Positions 22,169 through 33,123 of a DNA stretch of 64,000 nucleotides are shown one piece after another. This stretch comes from Yponomeuta sedellus (Eukaryota; Arthropoda; Insecta; Lepidoptera; Yponomeutidae). The DNA lies in assembly GCA_934045075.1 (NCBI GenBank), contig OW203729.1, positions 10,546,704 to 10,610,703 of the forward strand. Direction: 5' to 3'. The notes under the pieces are model-generated. The model was given only the letters and a program-made list of their open reading frames with translations. It did no database searches and was not told the DNA's origin. Position numbers and translations under genes: made by a program. Numbering within the stretch: position 1 is the first letter of the stretch; each line of letters starts with the position of its first letter.

Positions 22169-23028
22169 TATTAGATTGGTTACTATTTATTTTAGAGTTG
22201 TATGCATTATATTGCATATAATCATCACTTTACTCTCGACTAATCTATGTACTTACGTATTTATCTTTTGTATGAAATAAAACTTTATAACGGAAACCGA
22301 AAGAGATATTTGGCTGCGCGCCTAGTGGTTAGTTTTTAGTATCTCGGCAAACTTCAAAGGAACAAGTATTATTAGATTTAATACACTATCACAAGGAAAT
22401 GAAAGATACCCTTTCTGCTGCTAACTCTACTAGTACTAAACTCTGGTTTCTATCCTGGTGATGGTAAATAAAAACAAAATTAGGTACTCGTTCCTTTGAA
22501 GAGATCAGAGCTGCTGCCAATAAAGCTAAAAAGCTAAAAAGTGACCAATAAGCACTATTCCCAGCAGCTATTTTTTTCTTTGGGTTTCTATTTTCAAGTT
22601 TATCTATCTGTAAACGATAAAAATATATATGCCAACAGCACTTCGACACCAAAATCCTTAGTTGAGATAAAAGCCATCATTATGTGCAACCCCTACACCA
22701 CTATACAACTTCTTTTCTTAGATAAAGGAAGACACTTTACTGGCCTCGCGCCGTTCGTCTGTAAAAATATCTCACAACGACGCTTTAGTTCCAGTAAAGG
22801 CATTCCAGCAAGGCTTCTCTCGGGATCTATGCACCAACTTAATCAAAGAAAATGTGCAAGCGGCCGCCATTCTCGGCTGCAAGGTCGCGGCGATTCCCAG
22901 AGGAACAACAAGCGATCTTGTTACGTGGAAACGTACGAGGAAACTCATCGTCTCTCATCCTTGAATAAATAGCTGATTGATTGGGTTAAATGGCTCTGAA
23001 AATGTCATGGTGAAAGAAATTTTTAGTC

Positions 23029-23066
23029 ATTCGCTGGAAAGAGCTTTTAAGCTCTTTCCAGCGAAT
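23029..23066. repeat. 38-bp hairpin with perfect 18-bp arms
   Basis: ATTCGCTGGAAAGAGCTT, two T, then the exact reverse complement. No flanking element is recognised. Confidence 0.95.
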
Positions 23067-23827
23067 AACTCAAAAAAAAATCTTAATCAGAAGGATAGAG
23101 CTGTCAGATAGCGCCATCAACATAAAAAAATAAAAAAAAAATTACCAAGTGTCGAACGAAAGCTTCCTTTGGGACATTGAACGCTGTCGAGGAAACTTGT
23201 GGGCGTTGGGTGATTATGGCCGCTTCAGGTGGCCTCACACTACGCGAGTTTACGAGTATAAGAAGACTTTTGTGAACTGACGCTTTGTCTTTGTCATTTG
23301 TTCTATCTCTGCAAAGGACTCCTTTTTGTATTAACCGGTTCTAACGGGGCAAGAAGAGTTTAGTAAAACCAACATGGATTAAGTTATTAGAGATAACTCT
23401 ACCTTCCATAACACCATTAAATTTAGTACGGCTTCCGACGGTTAGCTACTTTCTAAAGCAGTAAGTTTGGAATTCTACATCGAGCATCCTAAACTTACTA
23501 TTATTGCATCACGGCTAAGCTCGCTGCAATTGAACTTTTTGCTATCTACAAAAACCCATAGACTGTAAAAGAAGACCATGTTTGTTATACCCCTACTGGT
23601 CTGAGTCTAAATGATTTAAGTAATGCAGAAAGGTTCCGTAGAACTTAACCCTTTGCCATACAATGGTGGGAACTATACCCACCAAAAACAAAGGAAAATG
23701 TATACTAGCTCTGCCCGTTAAAGGGTAAAGGGGGTTATTCTTGTCATTAATGTATACTGCTTAAAAAAATTACGGGAATAAGATTTCCAAGTGGAATTAT
23801 GTGAAAATAATGGAAGTTTTGTGGTTT

Positions 23828-24380
23828 TTAGGGTTCCGTACCTCAAAAGGAAAAAACGGAACCCTTATAGGATCACTTTGTTGTCCGTCTGTCCGTCCGT
23901 CCGTCCGTCTGTCAAGACCCTTTTTCTCAGGAACTGAAATTTATATCAATTACTCAGGTCTACTGTCCCTTGAAGCTGTGAAAAAATCAAACTTCTAAGC
24001 CAACGCAATCAAAAGATACAGCCGTTTATGCCGCAAATTTTCGACACTTGCAAGGGAATCAAAACCTACAGGGTGCTTCCCGTGAACTCAGAATCTTGTT
24101 TGGTATGAAGCAACGTCTTATAGCATAGATAAAGGAAAAATTACGAAAACCATAAGTTTTTAGTTACATCACATAATATATTTTTTTTTAATAATTTTAA
24201 ACTTACTACCCATTTTTCCTCATAAACGCGTAGAGGTATTAAATTGAAATTCATACCAAATACTCAGGTCTATAATACCTTTAAGCTGTAACATGTCGTA
24301 ATGAACGAACTTTGTAAACCTTGCAGGTTTGTACGGAACCCTCGGTGCGCGAGTCTGACTCGCACTTGGCCGGTTTTTTC
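23828..24380 (+). mobile_element. Interspersed repeat 'GGGTTCCGTA...CACTTGGCCGGTTTTTT', near-complete copy
   Basis: It begins TTAGGGTTCCGTACCTCAAA with a nearby inverted CGGAACCCT. Then come the (TCCG)n/(TCTG)n block at 23881-23912 and two half-repeats of ATAcCAAnTACTCAGGTCTA (one near 23943, one near 24254). It ends GTACGGAACCCTCGGTGCGC..GACTCGCACTTGGCCGG. I recall this as a very common noncoding repeat of moths; its class is not settled by what is visible here. Other decayed copies: 29690-29982, 38288-38692, 47217-47420. Confidence 0.8.
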
Positions 24381-24458
24381 AATTATTATTATTGTCCAAC
24401 AACGGCCGTTTTAAGCGAAAACTGATTAATGTCCTAGGATGTTGATACTACGTTCTAC

Positions 24459-24906
24459 CCATGTTAGAGGCCTTCTGGGCGTCTTGATAACTTCTGACAG
24501 TAAGGCCCGCCACTATCTTACAATGCTCTGCCAACCCGGAATTGGCCCCCGTGGTGGAATATGGCCTAACCTTCCTGCGATGGAGGAAGAGACCCGTGCC
24601 CCTGCAGTGCCGACATCTTCTTCTTCAGGCTATATTAGTCCACTGCTGGACATAGCCCTCCCCTAATGAGCGCCATAGCGCAAGGTTGTGCCATCATTGG
24701 GGGGTAATGCCCATAATCCCCACGGTGGGCTTGCGGGTTGGGGATCGCAGTTTGGTGGAATTGTACTGCAGGGAGCGCTGCTGCCCACCCACCGGTTTGT
24801 GTCCCTTAGTCGCCTTTTACGACACCCGCGGGAAGAATTTGGGTTGGTGCTTATCTAGGCCGACACCACGAAGCATACGCAGTGCCGACATACAAGGGTT
24901 GATATC
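24459..24906 (+). mobile_element. 5S-rRNA-derived SINE copy 3, interrupted by a Metulj-like SINE
   Basis: A 5'-truncated, plus-sense copy (GTTAGAGGCCTTCTGGGCGT ... GAGACCCGTGCCCCTGCAGT) that resumes after the insertion with GCCGACATACAAGGGTTGAT at 24884. Its 3' end lies about 10 bp from the splice donor of rut exon C. Confidence 0.9.
24617..24878 (-). mobile_element. Metulj-like SINE nested in a 5S-derived SINE, 13-bp target duplication
   Basis: Flanked by perfect direct repeats GCAGTGCCGACAT (24604-24616 and 24879-24891). In minus sense it starts near GTATGCTTCGTGGTGTCGGC and ends CCAGCAGTGGACTAATATAG plus CC and a GAA repeat tail. Other copies: 21754-22015, 37527-37790, 39515-39612, 45880-45945. 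Confidence 0.92.
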
Positions 24907-24921
24907 GAAGGGTCCACTTAC

Positions 24922-25033
24922 ATTGGCGAGCTGGTCGAAGCGGCCGAAGAGCTCGTTAAGCAGCCGCACAAGCTCCTGAGCGGTGCACTGCGACGCAAGC
25001 ACGGTAAAGCCCACGATGTCCGCGAACAGGATA
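24922..25033 (-). CDS. rut: Adenylate cyclase rutabaga-like, internal exon C (C1a, first metal-binding Asp)
   Basis: An exon of 112 nt follows the acceptor TTTGTCTACAG and ends at AAT before a GTAAGT donor. Its first base completes the Ser codon begun in exon B, giving the join [16 protein letters not shown], the most conserved motif of the cyclase C1a domain. The Asp in FADIVG binds the catalytic Mg2+ ions in class III cyclases. The exon continues [20 protein letters not shown] and RFDQLAN, which reads as rutabaga rather than the AC5/6 type (which has an AEKY-like stretch here). It ends in phase 0. The donor is intact, but a SINE remnant ends about 10 bp into the intron (24906 versus donor 24916-24921). 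The ORF that continues past the donor is intron read-through and should be ignored. Confidence 0.96.
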
Positions 25034-25127
25034 CTGTAGACAAACATTCCTGTGTCAGAAGGTTCCAGTTAGTAGTACTGTAAAATAATCTATGGGTTGT
25101 TTTATGTGTGGAGACTTATAAGTTTGA

Positions 25128-25375
25128 CGGCCTCGGTAGCGCAGCGGTTTGGCACGCTGCTGTAAAACCGAAGGTCTCGTGTTCGATCCCCGGCCGGGTC
25201 AAACTAGGAAACGAACTTTTCTAGTTTGTCTCCGGTCTTGGATGTTATCTATGTATTTATTGTATTAAATCTATCGTCGCGTTAGCACCTATAACACAAG
25301 TTATTTAATTGTACTTAGTTTAGGGCTAACGAGATCTGTGTAATATGTCCATGAATATTTATTGATTTAGTTATT
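25128..25375 (+). mobile_element. tRNA-derived SINE (family 'CGGCCTCGGTAGCGCAGCGG'), copy 1
   Basis: The head GGCCTCGGTAGCGCAGCGGT (A box), GTAAAACCGAAGGTCTCGTG and GTTCGATCCCCGGCCGGGTC (B box) is followed by AAACTAGGAAACGAACTTTT and a body ending GCTAACGAGATCTGTGTAAT..GTCCATGAATATTTATT. Copy 2 at 40058-40285 aligns throughout, so this is a real family. Confidence 0.9.
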
Positions 25376-25701
25376 TATTTCTGTTTTTTTTTTATAGTGT
25401 CTGCGTTGGTTTGAACACGAAACCAAACGTTTAGTCAGCCGCCGAATGTTAGCAGGCTCACTGTGAGCCCCAGTGTAAACGTGGAAATACGTAGCCAGTC
25501 AGTGTCCGTGGCGCGTAGTGACACGCTATATTAATCGGCCGCCGAATGTCAGCGTCTACGCATAGCGTAATATCGTATCCCACCAAAAACATTGTGTGAA
25601 AACTAGCCAAGTCTCGATGGAGCTGCTCGTTTATGTCTAAAAAGTAATGAAATCTAGACAAACTCGTGTCAAGTCTAAGGTTCCTTACTGCGGTTTCTTT
25701 A

Positions 25702-25755
25702 TTATTAACGAGGTCTGTGTAATATGTCCATGAATATTTATTAATTTATTATTAT
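25702..25755 (+). repeat. 3' end fragment of the same tRNA-derived SINE
   Basis: TTAACGAGGTCTGTGTAATATGTCC.. repeats the 3' end of the element at 25128-25375. Confidence 0.75.
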
Positions 25756-27871
25756 AGTTAATGTTGTGTGACTTGGCCGTGATTAGAAGTCCGTCTGTAC
25801 TGGACATAATTATTTATTCGGAACTAAATGACCTACAGACTTGAAATTTTGGATTTTAAGTACGTGATTACAGCTTACTGGATGACGAAAATTTCTGCGT
25901 TCTCGTCTTATCCTGAGGTTCTCAAATAGGGGCCTGAAAATACGGCGAAATGGTTCCAGTAAAGATGGTCCGGCAGTGTTTGCTTCGCGCTCGACTTGGC
26001 GGGGTCACTGCCGTGCCCCCCGATTGTCGGTTAGATGTGAACGAAATAGTAAATATGTATGGAAATACTATAAACTGCGTAAAGCTCGCTCACTTTCGGC
26101 GGCTGACTATCAGTATGGTGTGAACTCAGCATTACTCTGTGTTATGCGCTGTTAGACTTCTTTACTATTCTACAATAATAAACACTTGACGAGGATGACT
26201 TTAATGACTTTATTTGGAAAATGATAAGAGATAATTGGAAAGCCTTTACACCTCGCTACATTATTTTTACCCTTTATTTAAAGCCTTTTATTACCCTTTA
26301 TTTAAATAAATTTAACTCCGGTTGAAAAACTGATAGTTACTTATGAATGTGAAATGTCAATAGTATAGTACTATGAACATATAGAGTAGAGCTTACTGAA
26401 TGACTATTGAAACTATTATTCTGGCTGTATTATATAGTTCTAACTACATAGGTGCATTAGTTCGTAAAAACCTTTTCTGCAGAATATTTCCCCATTCTCA
26501 CTCAACGATTCAGTGCATAATTATGCTGCAATGTGGTTTTATTCGGATATTTTGAATAAAATGGCTGACATGACGGCCAGCCTGACACTAATGCACAGGT
26601 CGTTAAATTAAGAGTTGGTGTGCCGCTGTATGGTGCCGCCGCCGGAGATCGACCGTTTATGAATATTTAAAGAACGTTTATTTTCTTTTGATGTGTTATA
26701 TACCCAGCTTCGGGTAAGCGGGCTGGTCCGAATATTGTATTTTTTACGTTTCAGAACATTTCCAGCCAGGGAGCCAATTCTCACATCATTAGCAAATAAT
26801 TCGTATACGAGGGCTGATACTTATGTATGCGGAATAGAAAAAATAAACAAATGTAAATGTAAATAAACCCAACGAAATCAAAACACTAACGTACCTATAT
26901 AAGAGAAAAACATTAGCGGCCAGTATTTAAAAAAAAGAACGAATTTGACCATGGAGGTCAGACATTGCGTTTAAAATTATTGGAATCCCAGATTCCGCAT
27001 ACATAAGTAGCAGTCTATGTATGACTCTAAGGACGTACGACTTGACTACTACATAAAAAGTCGAAAGACAGCCAATTATGATTACGACATTATGACACCT
27101 CAAAGCGAGCGACATTTATTAGCATATTTGCGCATACGACTTTGTGAGAATACCTGATATTGATTTTTACGCAAAAAATTTCTAATCCTTCGAATATTTT
27201 GCGCTTACGCTTTCAATTCGTATGGGCTCCCAGACAGGCAAATATTATATTCTACTAGTAAAGCCTTTTTAACCCTTTTAGGGATCCTGATTACCTTAAC
27301 CCTATAGATAAACCGGACCATAACAAAACAAATCATAATCAAAACCATAAGCAGTACCTTGGTCCTATTTAGGATTCAATAAATTTTAGTTTGGCATGGG
27401 GCATACGTCATGGAAAATACTGCTATGCGGCCCCAGACAAATAACAAGCGACTTTTTATGCTTCCCCAGCATCTTGAAGTATGTCTACACAAAGACAATA
27501 TTTGTCTAGACTAGACCACTTGGACAAGGACGGATGTGACAGAAATTAGGTAAATAAACATAAATGAGAATATAATGGCAGCTATGGATGGGCACGCGTC
27601 AGCACTTTTGCATAAACCCTGACTGGGAGGACAACGGCGAGGCAACACGCGAAAAAGCAATCAGACAAAATTTAGTAATGACCACCTCTTGCTCATGAAG
27701 GAAAACAGCACCACAACTACTGAATTAATTAGTTTTGAAATAATTCTATCACGTCAGCCTGCAGTGTTTGTAGCTGAAGTGAAAATCTCCTGATGTTCGC
27801 CAACAAAATCTTTTTCAACACAATTTGACAGTCGAAATCGAGAACTGAGCAATACTTTATAGATTTGCCTG

Positions 27872-28032
27872 CCTCATTCGGTACCCACGGGGAGCCGCCG
27901 TACATTTGTACAAGTTGCCTCAGTCTGGGTGTATTTTCATGATTGTGATGTCCTTGCCCGGTTGCCATGGTACTGAGTATCCTAATGGACCAGGTCAAGT
28001 GATTGTGTTGAAGTTATTATTATTATTTATAA
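27872..28032 (+). repeat. tRNA-derived SINE (family 'GCCTCAGTCTGGG'), 5'-truncated copy
   Basis: CCACGGGGAGCCGCCGTACA, TTTGTACAAGTTGCCTCAGT, CTGGGTGTATTTTCATGATT ... CAAGTGATTGTGTTGAAGTT and a (TTA)n tail. Confidence 0.85.
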
Positions 28033-28164
28033 GAGTACCTACTTTCCGAAACGACGGTTCCGAAATACCTGGTAAAGGTACCTAGCTACATAATGTTTTT
28101 ATTTAAAAGTACATAAGGGACTCAACTAAGATTTGCTTAGACGAAACGTAAGACGCCAATTCTA

Positions 28165-28345
28165 TCATCTTCAGTGGAATAAACCACTGGGTTTATTCCA
28201 CTATATCCATTTCGAGACACTGGTATCGAAATGGATTATATTGATGAATAGTGTCGGATTAACTAATTTGGATTCCATCAACAATACAATAAGTCGCCAA
28301 TGGATCAACATCAATGTCACCAATGTATTGTTTCGATGTTATAAA
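28165..28345. repeat. Run of consecutive hairpins
   Basis: TGGAATAAACC-ACTG-GGTTTATTCCA is followed at once by ATATCCATTTCGA ... TCGAAATGGATTATAT. Then AACAATACA..GCCAATGGATC pairs loosely with CAATGTATTGTT. Three stems in about 180 bp. Confidence 0.6.
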
Positions 28346-28534
28346 CAACTACACTATGGTTATCTATTGGGCGCAAATGTAAGAATATCAAACAAAAAGG
28401 ATTATCTTTGGCCTGCGTTGACTTTACCCACGGCTAACTATAGTAAACAAGCGGGCCTTACGTGGGTCGGCGTGATATATAATATATAAAATTGACCGTT
28501 TACGAATTATAAAATAACATTTTTTACATACAGA

Positions 28535-28707
28535 CACATTCATTGCTTCTGGCCCCACACTAGGTTACACTGTGTCGTGGGAACCAGAAACAGGGACATC
28601 ACAAACATGTATCCAGGACCTCGGGTTTTCTTTGTCCCCAGCCGGGATTCGAACCCGGCACCTCTCGCATGGTAAGCAGATGCACTACCGCTGCGCACAG
28701 AGGCCGT
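28535..28707 (-). mobile_element. tRNA-derived SINE with a distinct head
   Basis: In minus sense: GACGGCCTCTGTGCGCAGCG, GTAGTGCATCTGCTTACCAT, GAGAGGTGCCGGGTTCGAAT (B box), then a body ACATGTTTGTGATGTCCCTG ... ACCTAGTGTGGGGCCAG that is shared with the 'GCCTCAGTCTGGG' family. A different tRNA-like head is joined to the same body. Confidence 0.8.
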
Positions 28708-29689
28708 CGTGAAGTATTATCGTCAGGAATTATTATTATGAATATACAATGGACAGTTCGAAAACAAAATGTTGGCCTTTATTAAATTATTTTTGAATAA
28801 AAGGGGAAAAGAAAAGACCCGTATCTTTTCGATTTCTTGCTGGACACGTATTTAATAAGATAAAGATTTTAGAAAAATAAATTATCTAACCGGAAGTGAC
28901 GTAGCTCTGAGACCTGTATGAATATTGTGTCAATGCCTCACTTTGCCACGTTAAAAAAAACTGTACGACTGATCATTGCTCTGTGGACTGACCTGACAGA
29001 TGAAAAATAACATCTGTCAAACAGACACTGATATTATTTTTTTGGCGGCGACGACGCGAGCTATGGAAACTTGCTTGTTGTGGTCGAGCTGTGACGTCAC
29101 ACATAGGTTTTAGAATTATTATTTTTTTCTCCTTAATTATCGAAGTAAAAATTTACAAAGTATTTTTTCTGTACTCTATGGAGGTTAATCAAGAAACGGT
29201 ATTTTTTATTTCGGCAACATATTTTTTGTCGTATTGTCCATCACAGAAGCACTTCAACTCAGGAGGGGTCAGCCGCTGTAAAAGCGAAGAAAACAACCAT
29301 CCCACTTCTCGACAAAAGACATGGAGGTATCAGCCAGCCAGACAGTATGAGGGTACGGGCGACGTGCAGACAATCCAATCGAGCTAGCCAGCGACTGTAA
29401 TTATATCCGGTTAGCCTAAAAGGATCAGGCGCGGCTGACGACTACCCAGCCATGTCTCAACTTGCCAAGTGAATATGACCGAAATAATATATTCGCTATT
29501 CCTCCACACAAAGTCTTCAGGTTAGAAAAACTAGTAAACCTTCTTTGACCTAAAACTTTCGTAACACAATCAATCAAATCAATTTATTTTAACTTAGAAT
29601 TTACATACTGTTAGCTGAATGTCAATTAGTTAGCACATTATTGACTGGATTTCCGGACTCGCTTACTAGCTTTTTTGTTTTTGGAGTAG

Positions 29690-29982
29690 TCCGACGAGGT
29701 TTCGCAGAGCTTAATCATGGTGAACGTATATTCGAGACTCAAGGGAATCAAAATTTATAAGGTAGGTACTTTCCGTTGACCCAGGATTATAAAATTTGGC
29801 AAGTAATATCGTCTTACACTACAAGTAGAGGGAACAATCTGTAATTCTATACATTTGTAATTAAATCATAAAAAGTTTGTCTTCGAAATTTGAGTAAAGC
29901 TCGAAAAAAACTGCGAGACTCGATTCCTAGACTATTGGAGCCTTTGGTGGGCGAGTCCGACTTGCACTTGTCCAATTTGTAA
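29690..29982 (+). repeat. Decayed 3' half of the 'CACTTGGCCGG' repeat
   Basis: CTCAAGGGAATCAAAATTTATAAGG and GTGGGCGAGTCCGACTTGCA..CTTGTCCAATTTG follow the repeat at 23828-24380. Confidence 0.6.
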
Positions 29983-29999
29983 ATTATAATACTACTAAA

Positions 30000-30325
30000 A
30001 ATATTTTTTTCAGCTAAATTGTATGAGAGAGAGGACATGTGGAGAGGACGAAGGAAGAAAGATTGACGAAACAAATATATATTGCGAATGTGAGTGGAAG
30101 GGTTGGTAGGGTCGTCCCAGGCGGACATACATCGACCAGATAGGGGATGTATTAGCAAATGGAAAGATAAAAAGTACCCGGAACCGGCATGCGTGCATGC
30201 AACGACTTATGAACGTTGATGAAGCGAAGGTGATCTGTCAGGATCGTGGCAAGTGGCAGTCCCTGGTCTCTGCCTACCCCTCTGGGATACAGACCTGAGG
30301 TTATGTATGTGTATGTATGTAAATT
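30000..30325 (+). mobile_element. LINE 3' end with C-terminal reverse-transcriptase remnant
   Basis: GGACATGTGGAGAGGACGAA..GAAAGATTGACGAAACAAAT aligns with 58063-58465 to the tail ATCTGTCAGGATCGTGGCAA..TCTGCCTACCCCTCTG, ending in TATGT repeats. The frame is broken. Confidence 0.8.
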
Positions 30326-30401
30326 GTATGATTACAGGTACGTTGTTTTGGTCCTAGTACGCGTAGGTTCTTTATGCAAACAAACACGCTATCAAAAGCC
30401 T

Positions 30402-30573
30402 TGCGGCCACGAGGTTCGACAACGCTATCCGACATGTCGGACGACGAGTAATTTTGATTCCTCGCTGTCCGACATGTTGAACTATAAGGATTTTTTTATT
30501 ACTTACTTCGACCATCGGAAAAAAGGATATTTAAGGATAATGTCGGACAACGTTGTCGAACCACATAGCCGCA
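30402..30573. mobile_element. MITE of about 172 bp with imperfect 32-bp inverted ends
   Basis: The left end GCGGCCACGAGGTTCGACAA continues CGCTATCCGACAT. The right end read in reverse is GCGGCTATGTGGTTCGACAA then CGTTGTCCGACAT. No clear target duplication is seen. Confidence 0.75.
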
Positions 30574-32194
30574 GGGTCAAATCTATATCTAAACGGTTGT
30601 AAAATCTATATATAAATGGTCTACACGGTTGAGGTCATATAAATAAAATGAACCAAAAACCTATCTTTCAGTTGAGTTGTATTAATTGAAAGAACTACTT
30701 TTCCATTACAAAGTTAAGTTAGTAATGGTTCGGAACCCTCGCAGCGGTGTTCTAATCGCACTTGACCATTTATTTTATAGATTTTCTAGTTGCGGACATC
30801 CAACGTTGTGCTTTCGTTGTCCTTGTTCTGCGTACATCCACATGACGTAAGGTGATACATCCGATTGTACTTACGTGTATTGAATTCCCAAGCAAAAGAA
30901 ACGGAACAATCTCTTGTAGGGAGGCCTTACTAGCTCATTGAATTTACAAGCTTCGTATTGCGATGCGATACCGTCTGAGGACGGATAACAAGCTGGGTTT
31001 CGGGTTAGACGAAGAAAGACCTTTTTGTCCTTCCTAGGGAACTAAACAAGCACGAAACGTTATCATAAGCCGAATTCCGCAACATAACTATGAATAACAT
31101 GCGGTCCGTTTGGGCTAGTTTCATCAAATTAAGTGGTCCCGGACAAAAGAACGATAGAATGGGTACGATGAGATAAAGTAGGGTACATTTTAGAGGGTTA
31201 TTACAAACACAACAGCATTCACTCGGAATCTAGTTATTTTGGCCTTCCACAATAAATTCCTTGAGACTTCTTAAATCCCAACAAATAAAATAATCTTCAG
31301 ATAGAGAATCCCGAGCAAAGTCTGAAATTATACCATTTTATTAGACCTAAAACTTAGCCAGAATAGGGTCTGGAATAAAGCTTTGTAAATAATCCTAATA
31401 CCAACTTACTTCTTAAATGGTTAGTAAAACCCGAGGTAAAATTGCTTCTTACTAAAAGATTGACTGCTAAAATAGAAACAAGTTTTGATATTCTTTTGAT
31501 TTTAGCGCACAAAGTGCGCTAGGCCCAATCCACGGCCGCTCGCGCTTTGCATATACATGTTTAAACGAACGAGCCCTTTTCGGACCCTTCTAAGCCACTT
31601 TATTATGTGAATTTGTTGAGAACATTTACTAAAAAGGACCATTGTTCCATTGTTCAATGTTCATCCAGGACAGTTCCCAAAATCGCACTTTAAGGCACTC
31701 ACTTTTCGTCGGTAAATCTACGTCACACAATATTTGTCCGTATTCCATAAAAAAATAACTTGTTAGGAAAATAACCGCAAGAAACTTACCATGTTCCTTC
31801 AGGTCTTATATTTTATTGAGTTAATAAGTTTATTTATTGGATTTACGCGATATTGTATTCAAAATAAAAGGCCATCCAATTAAGTCACGTAATTTAATTA
31901 ACTTCCTAATTTTCTTAGCATTTAACCAGCTAACTGCGACAGTTACGCCTGGCGTTCACTGGAATCGTTGAGTCGAATCGCAAAAAATCACCTGCTATAG
32001 ACTGTCAAACGGGTCTTTGTATGCGATGCAGGAAAACACTCGTGCTCCAACAGTGGGGACATACAAAGTGTTGTGATCATAGACGGTCAAAATGTGACCA
32101 TTAGTCGAATAGGAATCAAATCGATTCGATTCTGCATATTGCGGCTCGGCATGGGCCTAGATTTTGTTTATGCACTGTAGTACAATGATACATA

Positions 32195-32320
32195 GGGAAT
32201 GGACAAAAAAAGGGCAAGATAAAAAGTATCCGAAATCAGCGTACGCGCATGCAACGAGTGATGAATGTTGGTGAAGCGAAATAATTATGTCAGGATCGTG
32301 GAAAGTGGCAGATACTGGTC
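32195..32320 (+). repeat. LINE 3'-tail fragment
   Basis: AAGATAAAAAGTATCCGAAATC..GCGTACGCGCATGCAACGAG..TCAGGATCGTGGAAAGTGGC follows the LINE at 58063-58465. Confidence 0.7.
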
Positions 32321-33123
32321 TAAGCTACTTAAAGTCTAAGCGCGCACTCGTGGCAAGATTTCTTCGCGCCAATGGTATGAAAAAAAAACGAATGTCATAT
32401 CAGACCGTGTATCTGTCATTGAAATATTATATAATACACTAACAGAAACCATTCCCTGCTCTAATGGACACTAGGCCTTACACCCACACGATCACATAGC
32501 CCACGTCGCAATGCCAGCGGCAATACAAAATAATATTATTCCACTACCGCTCTGCTAATCCCTAATCCACGCTTTCATTGAATGTGGCGCAAAGGAAGGT
32601 TGGGTCCCCCACAGAGCAATGTTATTATTGCCATCAGCAAAATTAATAGGATTATGTTGGACAAAACTTGCAATCGATTAAAATCTACCCATCTACCCCA
32701 AAATGTCTACGCCGTGTGTAATCAAAACAGCGTTGTTAATTGAGTTATATGTAATAAAAAACACTTGAAACAAAAACTTGGCTCAGAGAACATATTACGC
32801 CGAGAAAGGAGTAGAGGAAAACAAAAAAATAAATTAAGGGTTTGTCCCTAAATTACCTAAATTAGAAATGATATTTTTTCTCGTCTATACCATAGACTGG
32901 GGATTAGTTGTCTAAAAATATTATGGTGTATGAAAACCATCTTTGGATTCCGGTATCCCTTTGCGAAATATAAAGCTTTAAAGCACAATTTTTTGTAAGA
33001 GTAGAGGGCCCCCCTCTCCTCGGTTGTGAAAATTTATTTTAGGGCAGTAGCACATACAATGAAGTAAAAGGAAAGCTATTACAATCAAGTCGGGTTTACA
33101 AGTCTCGAGTAATAATCGATCTA

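Larger units (their letters stand above)
19376..24921 (-). other. rut intron between exons C and D (5546 bp)
   Basis: It is bounded by GTAAGT at 24916-24921 and CAG at 19376-19378. Contents: the two exon D relics, an unidentified ORF, SINE pieces, a 38-bp palindrome (23029-23066), a common lepidopteran-type repeat (23828-24380) and a nested SINE pair against the donor. In 19420-20060, 20790-21740 and 22170-23020 nothing further is recognised. Confidence 0.9.

Noticed and set aside
24436..24979. Open frames around 24439-24979 on the plus strand
   Set aside because: They cover SINE sequence and the antisense of rut exon C.
25128..25200. tRNA gene
   Set aside because: It has good A and B boxes but is continuous with a SINE body repeated at 40058-40285.
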